Both the position numbers and the translations under genes were made by a program. From Thermodesulfatator indicus DSM 15286 (GTDB taxonomy: Bacteria; Desulfobacterota; Thermodesulfobacteria; Thermodesulfobacteriales; Thermodesulfatatoraceae): a DNA stretch of 64,000 nucleotides. The stretch covers positions 1,665,244 to 1,729,243 of the forward strand of contig NC_015681.1 of the NCBI RefSeq assembly GCF_000217795.1. Direction: 5' to 3'. Shown one piece after another: positions 43,071 through 51,220 of this stretch (positions are counted from its first letter, which is position 1; each line of letters begins with the position of its first letter). Below the pieces are notes generated by a model. That model saw only the letters and a list, made by a program, of their open reading frames with translations. It was not told where the DNA came from and ran no database searches.

Positions 43071-43678
43071 GGAGAAGGGTCTCGCACCAGAGGCCAGGTT
43101 TCTGGTGGGGTCCCTTCTCCCACGGCTTTGCCCAGCGCATAGGCCTCTTTGAGGGCGCTTGGGTGTTTTTTAATGTCTCCTTTTTTTTCTATGCCCCGGT
43201 AAAAAAGCCCGCCTTCATAGCGGGCGTAAACCGCGTCAAAAAAGTATCTTATAACTCTTTGGGCGCCTTCAAAGAGCTTTTTGCCTTTGGTAGCCCCGAG
43301 AGAAAGAAATATCCCCTGTTTTTCACGGCCAAAGGGAGGTTCTTTTTTGAGAACGTATTTACACACCCAGCGGGCCTGGCTTCGTTCCACCAGGGCCTGG
43401 GTGCGTGAAGATATGTTGTAAAAAAAGATAGGCGAGGCCATGACTATTACGTCAGCAGCATCAATTTTGGGGTAAATGTTTTTCATGTCATCAGAGATTA
43501 CACATTCACCAGTGTCATCACATTCGCCGCATTCTATACAGGGGCCAATCTCAACGCGATATAAATATATTTTTTCAATGATGGCTCCTGCTTCCTCCGC
43601 TCCTTTTAAAAAAGAATCCAGGAGTAAATCTGTGTTACCGCCTATTCTAGGACTACCCTGAAAGGCCAAAATTTTCAT
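43067..43678 (-). CDS. Flavodoxin-fold NAD(P)H-dependent FMN protein with Cys motif
   Basis: A 203-residue protein of the NADPH-dependent FMN reductase / iron-sulfur flavoprotein type. FQGSPRIGGNTDLLLDSFL is the FMN phosphate loop, and MASPIFFYNISSRTQALVERSQ the flavin ring loop. The segment CIECGECDDTGEC has Cys spaced x2-x2-x5, which may bind a 4Fe-4S cluster as in Isf-type proteins. It would act in cytoplasmic redox chemistry in an anaerobe. It starts just upstream of and co-directional with wtpC, five bases away. Confidence 0.84.
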   Translation of the reverse strand: MKILAFQGSPRIGGNTDLLLDSFLKGAEEAGAIIEKIYLYRVEIGPCIECGECDDTGECVISDDMKNIYPKIDAADVIVMASPIFFYNISSRTQALVERSQARWVCKYVLKKEPPFGREKQGIFLSLGATKGKKLFEGAQRVIRYFFDAVYARYEGGLFYRGIEKKGDIKKHPSALKEAYALGKAVGEGTPPETWPLVRDPSP

Positions 43679-43682
43679 TTTG

Positions 43683-44378
43683 TTATCTACTTTCCATATA
43701 TTTTTCTAAGTTATTCATCAGGTTAAAAAATTCTTTTAAAGTTTTGGAGTCTTGTGGCGCTCGAATTTTTCCTTTTTCAATAACCAATATTTTTTCTCCT
43801 AAGGATATAGCCTCAAATGGATCATAGGTTACGTGGAGTATAGTTAGTTTAAATTTTTCATGAATTTTCTTTAAGAATTTTACTAGTTTTACTTTTAAAT
43901 CAAAGTCAAGGCTGGATAGAGGTTCATCAAGAAGAAATATCTCTGGTGTTGAAAGAATAGCCCTGGCCAGAGCAACTCTTTGTTTTTCTCCTCCACTCAG
44001 TACGCGTGGTTTTTTATCTATAAGCTTTTCCAAGCCAAATTCTTTAACTATGTCCTTTATAAAGAAATTATTCGGCTGTTTTCTTTTGCACCTAAACGGA
44101 TATTCCAGGTTTTGTCTTACAGTCATGTGAGGGAACAATCCCAGGCTTTGGGGTAGATAGACCACAGGTCTATCCTCTGGGGGCAAAGGGGTGAGATCTT
44201 TTTCGTTATAGATTATCTTCCCTTGGTCTGGCAGTTCAAAGCCTGCAATTAACCGCAAAGTCAGGCTTTTGCCCGCTCCACTTGGGCCAAGAAGGATGCT
44301 GTAACTTCTTGGGTTGATAGTGAATTGGGCTTTCAGTTCAAAAGATGGATATTTTTTCTTAACATCGACTTTCAGCAT
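43683..44378 (-). CDS. wtpC: Tungstate/molybdate ABC transporter ATP-binding protein
   Basis: A 231-residue ATPase. Walker A is GPSGAGKS, the signature LSGGEKQRVALARAI, and Walker B EIFLLDEPLSSLD. The short length without a molybdopterin-binding C-terminal domain and the gene order with a WtpA-like binding protein point to the Wtp/Mod type. It overlaps the permease gene by 20 bases. It may be non-functional for uptake because the binding-protein gene is broken. Confidence 0.85.
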   Translation of the reverse strand: MLKVDVKKKYPSFELKAQFTINPRSYSILLGPSGAGKSLTLRLIAGFELPDQGKIIYNEKDLTPLPPEDRPVVYLPQSLGLFPHMTVRQNLEYPFRCKRKQPNNFFIKDIVKEFGLEKLIDKKPRVLSGGEKQRVALARAILSTPEIFLLDEPLSSLDFDLKVKLVKFLKKIHEKFKLTILHVTYDPFEAISLGEKILVIEKGKIRAPQDSKTLKEFFNLMNNLEKYMESR

Positions 44379-45153
44379 ATCGTTTGCTCAAATAGAAAAG
44401 GACAAAAAAGAGTATTAAGGAAACTACTATTACAAGCACTGTTACAGGCCTGGCCGAGGTGAGGCCATACTGTTCAAATCGATCAAGCATGATAATAGGC
44501 GCTGTTTTAGGATAATAAGCGATAACCAGCAAAGCGCCTACTTCGCTAATACTTCTTGCAAAGGCAAGTACTGCTCCTCTTAAAATAGCGGGAAAGGCTA
44601 GCGGAAGAGTTATATGCCAAAATGTGTAAGAAGGAGAAGCTCCAAGACTGCGGGAGACCATTTCAATATCCTCTTCTACGTTATCAAACCCGGTTATGGC
44701 TGCGCCTATTACAAAAGAAAGGCTGACAAAAAGCATAGCTATTATTACGCCGTAAATGGTATCTGTAAAAGTGATGTGGAATAAAGAAAAAAACTTCCCG
44801 ACAGTAGTCCTAGGATTAAGAAGGGAAAGCAAGGCTATTCCTGCGGCTACGTGAGGAATAGCCACTGGAAGGTTTATTATGCTTTCAACAAAAGACTTTC
44901 CTTTAAATTCAGATCTGGCTAGCAGATAAGCTAGGGGCACCCCTAAAAGACAACCCAAAATAGTGGCCCACAAGGCGCCCCATAGCGAAGTGAAAATAGC
45001 TTTCCAAACAGCTTGATCTTTTAAAGTTTCAATTAGTCTTTCTGCAGAAACTTTTATAAATATGTGTAGAATAGGCGCAATTATAAACAATAAGCAAATT
45101 ATGCCTATAATCCAGAAAAATTTGGTTTTAAAACTTTTTTGAAACCTTATCAT
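44359..45153 (-). CDS. wtpB: Tungstate/molybdate ABC transporter permease
   Basis: A 264-residue permease with six helices. The EAA-type loop EDIEMVSRSLGASPSYTFWHITLPLAFPAI and GVPLAYLLARSEFKGK fit ModB/WtpB. It lies between wtpA and wtpC, after a hairpin at 45179-45207. It looks intact. Confidence 0.85.
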   Translation of the reverse strand: MIRFQKSFKTKFFWIIGIICLLFIIAPILHIFIKVSAERLIETLKDQAVWKAIFTSLWGALWATILGCLLGVPLAYLLARSEFKGKSFVESIINLPVAIPHVAAGIALLSLLNPRTTVGKFFSLFHITFTDTIYGVIIAMLFVSLSFVIGAAITGFDNVEEDIEMVSRSLGASPSYTFWHITLPLAFPAILRGAVLAFARSISEVGALLVIAYYPKTAPIIMLDRFEQYGLTSARPVTVLVIVVSLILFFVLFYLSKRYAESRC

Positions 45154-45178
45154 ATTTTCAGTATTTATTTTGTGGAGA

Positions 45179-45207
45179 AGGTATTGGGGGCGTTACCCCC
45201 AATACCT
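45179..45207 (-). terminator. Hairpin between wtpA and wtpB
   Basis: AGGTATTGGGGG and CCCCCAATACCT form a 12-base stem around a five-base loop. Read on the minus strand it follows the wtpA stop by three bases. It lacks a good U tract, so it is probably a partial terminator or processing site of the kind that separates binding-protein genes from permease genes. Confidence 0.6.
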
Positions 45208-46054
45208 CTTTTATTCTGCTTTTATTTCCTCAGCCGGGAAGATAGGTGTTTGATAACACTTTTCAAGGATTTCTTTGCCTTCTTTTCCGGTAACAAAGTC
45301 TTCCCATAACTTAGCTTCTTTAGGATGTGGAGCGGTTTTTAAAGCAGCTATTCCGTAAACAATGGGTTTTCCTTTAATTAACTTACCATTGGCCAGTCTG
45401 ATTTTACTTTTTGCGTAAAAATCTTTTTCTTTAATGCTGCTTAAATTAATAGCTTCAGGTAGCTCTATGTACTTTAAGTGATGCTGTAAAACTACGCTCT
45501 TGTAGAGGAAAAGATAATCAATGGCTCCGCTTTCTAAAAGAGCAACTAAATCTACTTCTTTAGGCCTGATAATAAGCTTTTCCGTATTTATTTTTAATTC
45601 CTTTGGAGCGATGAATAGAAGACTATCTTCTGTTTTTTTTCATTTAATATTTGTATTTTTGCCCAAAAGGTTTTCAAGAATAGCAGGGTTTTTATAGTGA
45701 AGAGAAGCAAGCCCAATACTTATAACGGTTCTATAACCGCACGGGTCTTCATTTGGATTAGAGAACCCGAATTTTACTCCCGGCTTGGTAAGGATCTCAT
45801 ACCAATTGTTTGAATTTATTTCATTTGCGTATTTTGAGTCTTTAGTGAAGCAAAGTACTAGTTCATTTTTGGCAAAGAGTTTTACATGATCTGCATATTT
45901 GGGAAACATCATTTTAGGAATAAGGGTATAGTCTGCTACGGCTACTACATCACAAGGTTTGTGAAGTTCTATTACTTTTCTTACTGCTCTAACACTACCA
46001 CTTGACTCTCTTTGAACGTCAATATATGGGTATTTCTTTTCAAAAGCTTCTTCC

Positions 46055-47277
46055 GAGACCTTTGCAAAATTTGTTGAATAGTAATATTTCTCATGATAAA
46101 TCTACTTAAAAACTAAAGGAGCTACATTTATGTTCAGAGAAAACAATACAAATCTAACTATAGGCGAACATCTTATCTATCAAAACTTGCCTGATGACAT
46201 CTTGGCTCGTATCAATAAACTCATCAATTGGGATCCTTTTCAACAAATCCTCGCTTCTCTTCATCCTTCTAAAGTTGGACGCAAGGCTTATAACCCCGTC
46301 CAGATGCTAAAAATCCTCATCATTCAACAAATCTACGGCCACTCTGACCCGGAAATGGAACTTATGCTCAAAGGCAACCTCTTCTACCGTCGCTTCCTTG
46401 GCCTCTCTGCTATTGACCCCGTTCCTGACTACTCTACTATATCTCGCTTCCGTTCTGATCTCAAATCCTTGAACCTTTATCGTAGGTGCTTTGAAGAACT
46501 TAAACGGCAGCTCGCTCAGAAGGGTTTTGAACTTCGCTCTGGCAAAATCATTGATGCTCGTCTGGTTAAAGCGGCTAGACGTCCTGGCAAGGATGATGAT
46601 GCCTCTTTTATCAAAAAAGGCAAAAAGACTGTCTACGGCTACAAAGACCATATTGCTATTGACGTTAAAAATGAGTTTGTTTCAGAGTTCGTTTGCACAC
46701 CAGCTAACGTGCACGATTCCCAAGTTCTTGATGAATTACTTGAAGGAGAAGAGGCAAGTGTTTTTGCAGATAAAGCTTATGATAAGCAAGAGTTAAGGAG
46801 GAGGTGTCGTAAGAAGGGGATATTTTGTGGAGTTTTAGCAAAGGCCAGGAGGAATAGGCCCCTTTCGGCCAGACAGAAGAAGAGGAATCGAATTTTTTCT
46901 CGTATAAGGGCCAAGGTAGAGCGAGTATTTGGCATTTTTTCCTTACATCTTCAGAGGGAGAAGGCGAGATATGTGGGACTATTTGCCAACGAAATTCATT
47001 TATTTTTAACCTGTTTTACGTATAATCTTTTGAATTTAGCGTGGCAGACGAGGAGAAAGGAGGCGATTTAGAAGGAAAAATTGAATAGATAAAAGATAAT
47101 AGGATAATACTGCGATGAAGGAGGAAATAATAAGGAAAATATGATTAAAACCTGTAAAAATTAAGAAATTTTGAAGGAGAAGAGAAAAGCAAAAGGGATA
47201 GAAATCAGAAATTTTTGCTTTAATGGCCAAAACGGAGAATAGAAAACAAAATTAAAATTATTTTTTTCAAAGGTCTC
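46055..47277 (+). mobile_element. IS5-type insertion sequence inside wtpA
   Basis: A 1,223-bp element. Its ends are GAGACCTTTG (46055-46064) and CAAAGGTCTC (47268-47277), a perfect ten-base inverted repeat that continues imperfectly. The flanks carry a direct 6-bp duplication TCTTCC (46049-46054 and 47278-47283). One transposase gene fills most of it. The intact ends, intact gene and clean duplication suggest a recent insertion. Confidence 0.9.
46130..47071 (+). CDS. IS5-family DDE transposase
   Basis: A 313-residue transposase. The N-terminal DUF772-type domain has RKAYNPVQMLKILIIQQIYG and MLKGNLFYRRFLGLS. The DDE core has GKIIDARLVK (first Asp), VFADKAYDKQELRRR (second Asp) and IRAKVERVFGIFS (Glu region). 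It begins 75 bp inside the left end of the IS. Overall length and order match IS5-group transposases; the subgroup is uncertain. The frame is intact, so the element may be active. Confidence 0.88.
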   Translation: MFRENNTNLTIGEHLIYQNLPDDILARINKLINWDPFQQILASLHPSKVGRKAYNPVQMLKILIIQQIYGHSDPEMELMLKGNLFYRRFLGLSAIDPVPDYSTISRFRSDLKSLNLYRRCFEELKRQLAQKGFELRSGKIIDARLVKAARRPGKDDDASFIKKGKKTVYGYKDHIAIDVKNEFVSEFVCTPANVHDSQVLDELLEGEEASVFADKAYDKQELRRRCRKKGIFCGVLAKARRNRPLSARQKKRNRIFSRIRAKVERVFGIFSLHLQREKARYVGLFANEIHLFLTCFTYNLLNLAWQTRRKEAI

Positions 47278-47451
47278 TCTTCCATTTTAGCGAAAGGAAC
47301 AGAGAGACTCCCTGCGTGAAAAACTTTTAAAGTTATTTTCTCCGCAAAAGCATTCCTGCTTAAACATACGGAACCAAATAAGCATACACAAAACAGGAAA
47401 AATAAAAGAACCAAGTATTTCATGCTACCCTCCTTTTGGCTTTTTAAATTT

Positions 47452-47660
47452 GAGCGTTTTTGGATGAAAAAGTGTCATCGCTGGCATAATAGCCAAAGCG
47501 AAGTAACCCTCGCTGTTACGGCGAGGCCCCGTTTCCCTTTTTCGTCATTGCGAGCCACGAAGTGGCGAAGCAATCCAAGAGATCCCTTCGCTGCGCTCGG
47601 GACAAAGATTGCTTTGGGACTACGCCCCTCGTATGACTGCAATTGTCGCCTTTTTAAGAT
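47452..47660. repeat. Family B repeat copy 1, upstream of wtpA
   Basis: It begins GAGCGTTTTTGGATG and has CGCTGGCATAATAGCCAAAGCG, CTGTTACGGCGAGGCCCCG and TGCGAGCCACGAAGTGGCGA, ending AATTGTCGCC. The layout matches the copies at 54081, 54276, 60260 and 62041. It begins about 30 bp upstream of the wtpA start and may have displaced its promoter. Confidence 0.55.
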
Positions 47661-47788
47661 TGTTTCAGAATTACTAAAACGATTATCATAAAATGTCAAT
47701 ATAAGCTAATTTAGGAAATTTTTTAGAAAATTAAAATTTTTAAATACCTAAAATTACTGCAAATTACTATTAATCTGGTAGGGTTTTA

Positions 47789-47894
47789 ATGTCCCTGGTT
47801 TCCGCTTAAGCGGGAGTCTGTCTGCAGAGGCAACCTCTTATATGACCTAGAGCCTGAATATTTTTTCATTCATTGGGTTAAGTGATCGGGACAT
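47789..47894 (+). ncRNA. Candidate structured leader RNA, unclassified
   Basis: ATGTCCC (47789-47795) pairs with GGGACAT (47888-47894) to close a multibranch fold. Inside are CCGC/GCGG (47802-47813, palindromic), AGAGG-CAA-CCTCT (47826-47838) and TGAAT/ATTCA (47855-47872) hairpins. It is 72 bp upstream of the MBL gene start. I do not match it to a known riboswitch class. The seven-base closing pair could also be a small inverted-repeat element. Confidence 0.4.
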
Positions 47895-47965
47895 GAGTTG
47901 GTTTTTGTTTTTGTGTCTTTTAAAATGAAATTACATAAGTAAGGTATATAAGTAAGGAGGCCGTT

Positions 47966-48796
47966 ATGGAACTAAAGATTACCATTTTAGTAGAAAATAG
48001 TGTTATCTATCCTTTTGATGTATTGGGAGAACATGGATTTAGTGTGTTTATAGAAATGAAAGATTTCAGTTTTTTATTTGATACCGGGCAAGGAAAAGCT
48101 CTGATAAACAATTCTTTAGCATTAAAAAAAGATTTAAGGACTATAAAGTTTCTTTATCTTTCCCATGGCCATTATGATCATACAGGAGGGTTAGTAGAGC
48201 TTCTTAAGGTAAAATCTCCTCTGGATATTTATGCTCATCCTGACATATTTCTTGAACGCTACTGGATCAAAGAAGATATAAAAAAGTATATAGGAATACC
48301 TTTCCCTAGATTTTATTTAGAAAACTTAGGTGCCAAATTCGTTCTTCATAGAGAATTTCAAGAAATTGCACCAAACGTATTTTCCTCTGGAGAAGTAAAA
48401 AGAGAAACACCATTTGAAAAGATAGACAAAGAAATGAAGAAAAAAGTAGAAGGTCAATTGGTTCAAGATGATATTCTTGATGACTATTCTTTAGCTATTA
48501 AGACTAAAAAAGGACTTGTGATTATCCTTGGTTGTGCCCATTCAGGTATGGTTAATGTTATAAATCATTTTGTGCAGCAAACGGGTATTGACCAAATATA
48601 TGCTGTTATAGGTGGTACTCATCTGGGGTTTGCCGATGAGGAGCAACTCGAAGAGACAATTAAAGTTTTAAAAGATTACGAAATTGCCAAATTAGGTGTT
48701 TCTCACTGTACAGGGCTTACCGCTTCCGCCAAAATCTTTAATAGTTTTAGGGAAAAGTTCTTCTTTGCTTCAGTAGGTGCAGTGCTGGAAGTGTAA
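47966..48796 (+). CDS. Metallo-beta-lactamase-fold hydrolase (COG1237 type)
   Basis: A 276-residue MBL-fold protein. LFDTGQGKALINNS and the metal motif LSHGHYDHTGGL are present, then ILGCAHSGMVNVINH, GGTHLGFADEEQ and GVSHCTG. These fit the COG1237 group, which includes an archaeal pterin-ribofuranosyl-aminobenzene phosphate synthase; the bacterial role is unclear. AAGGAGGCCGTT precedes the ATG. A possible structured leader lies upstream. Confidence 0.85.
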   Translation: MELKITILVENSVIYPFDVLGEHGFSVFIEMKDFSFLFDTGQGKALINNSLALKKDLRTIKFLYLSHGHYDHTGGLVELLKVKSPLDIYAHPDIFLERYWIKEDIKKYIGIPFPRFYLENLGAKFVLHREFQEIAPNVFSSGEVKRETPFEKIDKEMKKKVEGQLVQDDILDDYSLAIKTKKGLVIILGCAHSGMVNVINHFVQQTGIDQIYAVIGGTHLGFADEEQLEETIKVLKDYEIAKLGVSHCTGLTASAKIFNSFREKFFFASVGAVLEV

Positions 48797-48844
48797 TACT
48801 AATACTTTTTGTTGCTTTCTTTTAAATGTGTTAAATACTCGTAC

Positions 48845-49708
48845 ATGCCTGGCCAGGATACTTTCGCCATAAAAGTGGAAAATCTGGTTAAACGCTACGG
48901 GGTTATAACGGCCCTTAAAGGTATATCCTTTACCATCAAATCAGGGGAGCTTTTTGCTCTCCTTGGCCCTAACGGAGCTGGGAAAACTACTACTATTCGA
49001 ATCCTCTGTGGTCTTACCAGGCCTACCGGAGGTCAGGCCTTTTTTTATGAAGTAGATGTTTTTAAAGAGCCAATTCAGGCCAAAAAAATGGTAGGGCTTG
49101 TCCCTCAGGCCATTAACCTTGACCTGGAATTAACCCTTAAGGAAAATCTCCTTATTCATGGTCTTCTTTTTGGCTTAAGTCGTGAGCAAATTCGTAAACG
49201 CTCTTACGAACTATTACGTTTTGCTGAACTCTGGGATAGGGCTAATGAAAAAGTCAAAACCCTTTCTGGGGGTATGAGAAGAAGGCTACTTATCATAAGG
49301 GCTCTTCTTCATCAGCCACGAATTCTCTTTTTAGATGAACCTACCGTAGGGCTTGACCCTCATATCAGGCGCAAATTGTGGGGGCTTATAAAAAGCATTC
49401 AACAGAAGGGTACAACTATTTTGCTAACCACCCATTACATAGAAGAAGCGGAATTCCTGGCCGATCGGGTAGCTTTTATAAACGCCGGTCGTTTGGTGGC
49501 TATAGATACCCCTCAGGCCCTTATGAAACAGCTGGGGGAATATGCTGTGGATATTGTCCGAGGAACAGAACTCGAGACCAAATTTTTCCCCGACCGTAAG
49601 GCAGCCGAAGAATTTAGCTTGAAACTTTCAAATGAAGTTGAGTCTGTTATCCTCAGACGCATAAACCTTGAAGACGCCTTTGTGTATTTTACTGGACGTA
49701 AAGTATGA
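48845..49708 (+). CDS. ABC-2-type exporter ATP-binding protein
   Basis: A 287-residue ATPase. Walker A is GPNGAGKTTT, the signature LSGGMRRRLLIIRAL, and Walker B RILFLDEPTVGLD. The C-terminal region after residue 210 is of the DrrA/CcmA/NodI export type. The ATG at 48845 is preferred to an earlier TTG; no ribosome site is clear. Its stop overlaps the permease start by four bases (ATGA). Confidence 0.9.
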   Translation: MPGQDTFAIKVENLVKRYGVITALKGISFTIKSGELFALLGPNGAGKTTTIRILCGLTRPTGGQAFFYEVDVFKEPIQAKKMVGLVPQAINLDLELTLKENLLIHGLLFGLSREQIRKRSYELLRFAELWDRANEKVKTLSGGMRRRLLIIRALLHQPRILFLDEPTVGLDPHIRRKLWGLIKSIQQKGTTILLTTHYIEEAEFLADRVAFINAGRLVAIDTPQALMKQLGEYAVDIVRGTELETKFFPDRKAAEEFSLKLSNEVESVILRRINLEDAFVYFTGRKV

Positions 49709-50439
49709 AAGGTTTTCTGGCTGTTTATTTGCGAGAGCTTTTTATTATCTGGCATCGTCTGCCACGAATGCTACTTTCTTTTTCTGTTTCTCCTATTCTT
49801 TATCTAGTTGCCTTTGGTTTTGGTCTAGGGAAACACCTTGAAGTGGGAGGAAGACCTTATCTTGAATTTCTTATCCCAGGGTTGGTGGCCGCTTCTTCCA
49901 TGACCCAGGGTTTTGGCATAAATGTAGAAATAAACGTGGCCCGTTTTTATCTAAAAGTTTTTGAAGAGTTTCAAGCAGCTCCTATTTCAAATCTGGCTTA
50001 TGTGCTGGGAGAGATCCTGGCAGGGGTTACCCGGGCTTTTATTTCGGTACTCATAATAATCCTTGTCACTCTGGTAGCTGGAGTTTCCCTTAATTTCGGT
50101 TTTTATTTCTGGTTGGGCGTATTTCTAAACGCCTTTATTTTTGCCAGCCTGGGTGTGGCGTCAGCCATGTTAATCAAGGCACATTCTGACCAGGCCCTTA
50201 TCAGTAACTTCATCATTACTCCTATGGTTTTCCTGGGAGGAACATTTTTTCCGGTAGAAAACATGCCCGGGCCTGTTCAATGGTTATTAAAGGCCCTCCC
50301 CTTAACCCATGCTTCTCACATGATAAGGTCAGCGGCTTACGGAGAGGGCCTTATACCGTCTTCCTTGGTTATTTTGTTAGTTCTTTCTGTTTTAGGCCTG
50401 GTTTTGGCCTATCGTTCTGTTGATAAAGCCAGAGATTAA
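49705..50439 (+). CDS. ABC-2-type permease
   Basis: A 244-residue membrane protein with six helices. The pattern FLIPGLVAASSMTQGFG and FFPVENMPGPVQWLLKALPLTHA is typical of the ABC-2 family, such as NodJ/DrrB. It forms an exporter with the preceding ATPase; the substrate (drug, polysaccharide or lipid) cannot be inferred. It overlaps the convergent regulator gene by four bases. Confidence 0.9.
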   Translation: MKGFLAVYLRELFIIWHRLPRMLLSFSVSPILYLVAFGFGLGKHLEVGGRPYLEFLIPGLVAASSMTQGFGINVEINVARFYLKVFEEFQAAPISNLAYVLGEILAGVTRAFISVLIIILVTLVAGVSLNFGFYFWLGVFLNAFIFASLGVASAMLIKAHSDQALISNFIITPMVFLGGTFFPVENMPGPVQWLLKALPLTHASHMIRSAAYGEGLIPSSLVILLVLSVLGLVLAYRSVDKARD

Positions 50440-51056
50440 GCTTCTTTAAGTTTTTGAGCTAAGTAATGTAAGAGCACACGCGGATGATCTATCGGTCCTT
50501 CGTGCTCACGCACTATATTGTCTAGGGCCTTACCGTCAACGACGAGTCCTGCCAGCCGCTCAGCTACTTCTTCAGGGTCAGCCGGCCAGGATAGACCCTT
50601 AATACGTACCAGGACTTCGGCTGGCCAGCCTACTCCGAGAACTTTAGCGCTTTCTTGAAGCACAGCCGAGAAGAAAACCAGGGCATCTCGGCCTTCTTTT
50701 ATCTCTTTGTAAGCCAGCTTGGCCAGGCCGCCTGCCGTATGGGCTCGGGGAGTTTTTTCCTGAAGCTCTCCCTCAAGCTTCTTTAAAACCAGTTCAGGCT
50801 CCGCTCGCAAAATATTGCGTACGGTTTGGCGGGTAAGACCTAGAAATTCGGCGATGTCATCTTCGGTTTTAAAGGCTTCTTCGGCCAGTACTATGGCGTA
50901 AGAGGCCTCCATCAAGCTGGTAATCCAGGTAAGGTTGCGATATTCAATCAACTTACGCGGGCCACCTATGATCTCAAGGGCCTTTAAAAAAACCCTTATG
51001 GCCATGGCATCTACGTCAAACTCTTTGATTTCTTGCGGTCCAATTATTACTGGCAT
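50436..51056 (-). CDS. Regulatory protein with TIGR03879-like (KaiC-neighbour) domain
   Basis: A 206-residue soluble protein. Residues about 45-100 include WITSLMEASYAIVLAEEAFK and DDIAEFLGLTRQTVRNILRAEPE, a helix-turn-helix that I associate with TIGR03879, a domain in proteins encoded beside KaiC-like ATPases in archaea and thermophiles. The rest is helical, with WPADPEEVAERLAGLVVDGKAL. AGGAGGTGGAAT precedes the ATG. No KaiC gene is in the window. DNA binding is likely; targets are unknown. Confidence 0.6.
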   Translation of the reverse strand: MPVIIGPQEIKEFDVDAMAIRVFLKALEIIGGPRKLIEYRNLTWITSLMEASYAIVLAEEAFKTEDDIAEFLGLTRQTVRNILRAEPELVLKKLEGELQEKTPRAHTAGGLAKLAYKEIKEGRDALVFFSAVLQESAKVLGVGWPAEVLVRIKGLSWPADPEEVAERLAGLVVDGKALDNIVREHEGPIDHPRVLLHYLAQKLKEA

Positions 51057-51163
51057 ATTCCACCTCCTGATATGCTTTTTGCTATAAAAATGGGCACGAT
51101 TTTAAAAAAAGCCAGCCTTAAATTTGATTTCGCTAGCTTTCGGTTAACACACTAACAGATGGC

Positions 51164-51198
51164 GGGGACAGGCAAAAAAGAAAAAATTGCCTGTCCCT
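51164..51198. repeat. Inverted REP-like pair (REPIN-like hairpin)
   Basis: GGGGACAGGCAAAAAAG at 51164-51180 faces ATTGCCTGTCCCT at 51186-51198, giving a stem of about 11 pairs (GGGACAGGCAA with TTGCCTGTCCC) around an A-rich loop. It is the only face-to-face pair among the window's GGGACAGGC motifs, the structure processed by RAYT transposases. Confidence 0.6.
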
Positions 51199-51220
51199 AA
51201 ATTTGTTCTATATTATGGGC

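Larger units (their letters stand above)
45211..47423 (-). pseudogene. wtpA: wtpA, tungstate/molybdate-binding protein gene, split by an IS and with a nonsense codon
   Basis: The 5' part (47423 to 47278) encodes a signal peptide (LLFFLFCVCLFGSVCLS to AFA) and LKVFHAGSLSVPFAKMEE, the start of a WtpA-like protein. The 3' part resumes at about 46054 with AFEKKYPYIDVQRESSGSVRAV, then PNEDPCGYRTVISIG, VDLVALLESGAIDYLFLYKS and ENLLGK, and ends at TAA (45211-45213). Removing the IS and one copy of the 6-bp target duplication restores an exact join. A separate in-frame TGA lies at 45639-45641, after NTNIK, followed in the same frame by KKTEDSLLFIAPKELK. The original protein would be about 330 residues. 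GGAGGGTAGC precedes the ATG at 47423. Confidence 0.92.

Noticed and set aside
45639-45641. In-frame TGA in wtpA as a second selenocysteine codon
   Set aside because: The position is not a conserved Cys in WtpA-like proteins, the hairpin after it (AGAAGA-TAG-TCTTCT) lacks a G-U loop, and the gene is already broken by an IS.
47789-47894. Structured leader as a tRNA (including tRNA-Sec)
   Set aside because: There is a seven-base closing stem, but no GTTCGA-type T loop, no CCA end and no recognisable anticodon arm.
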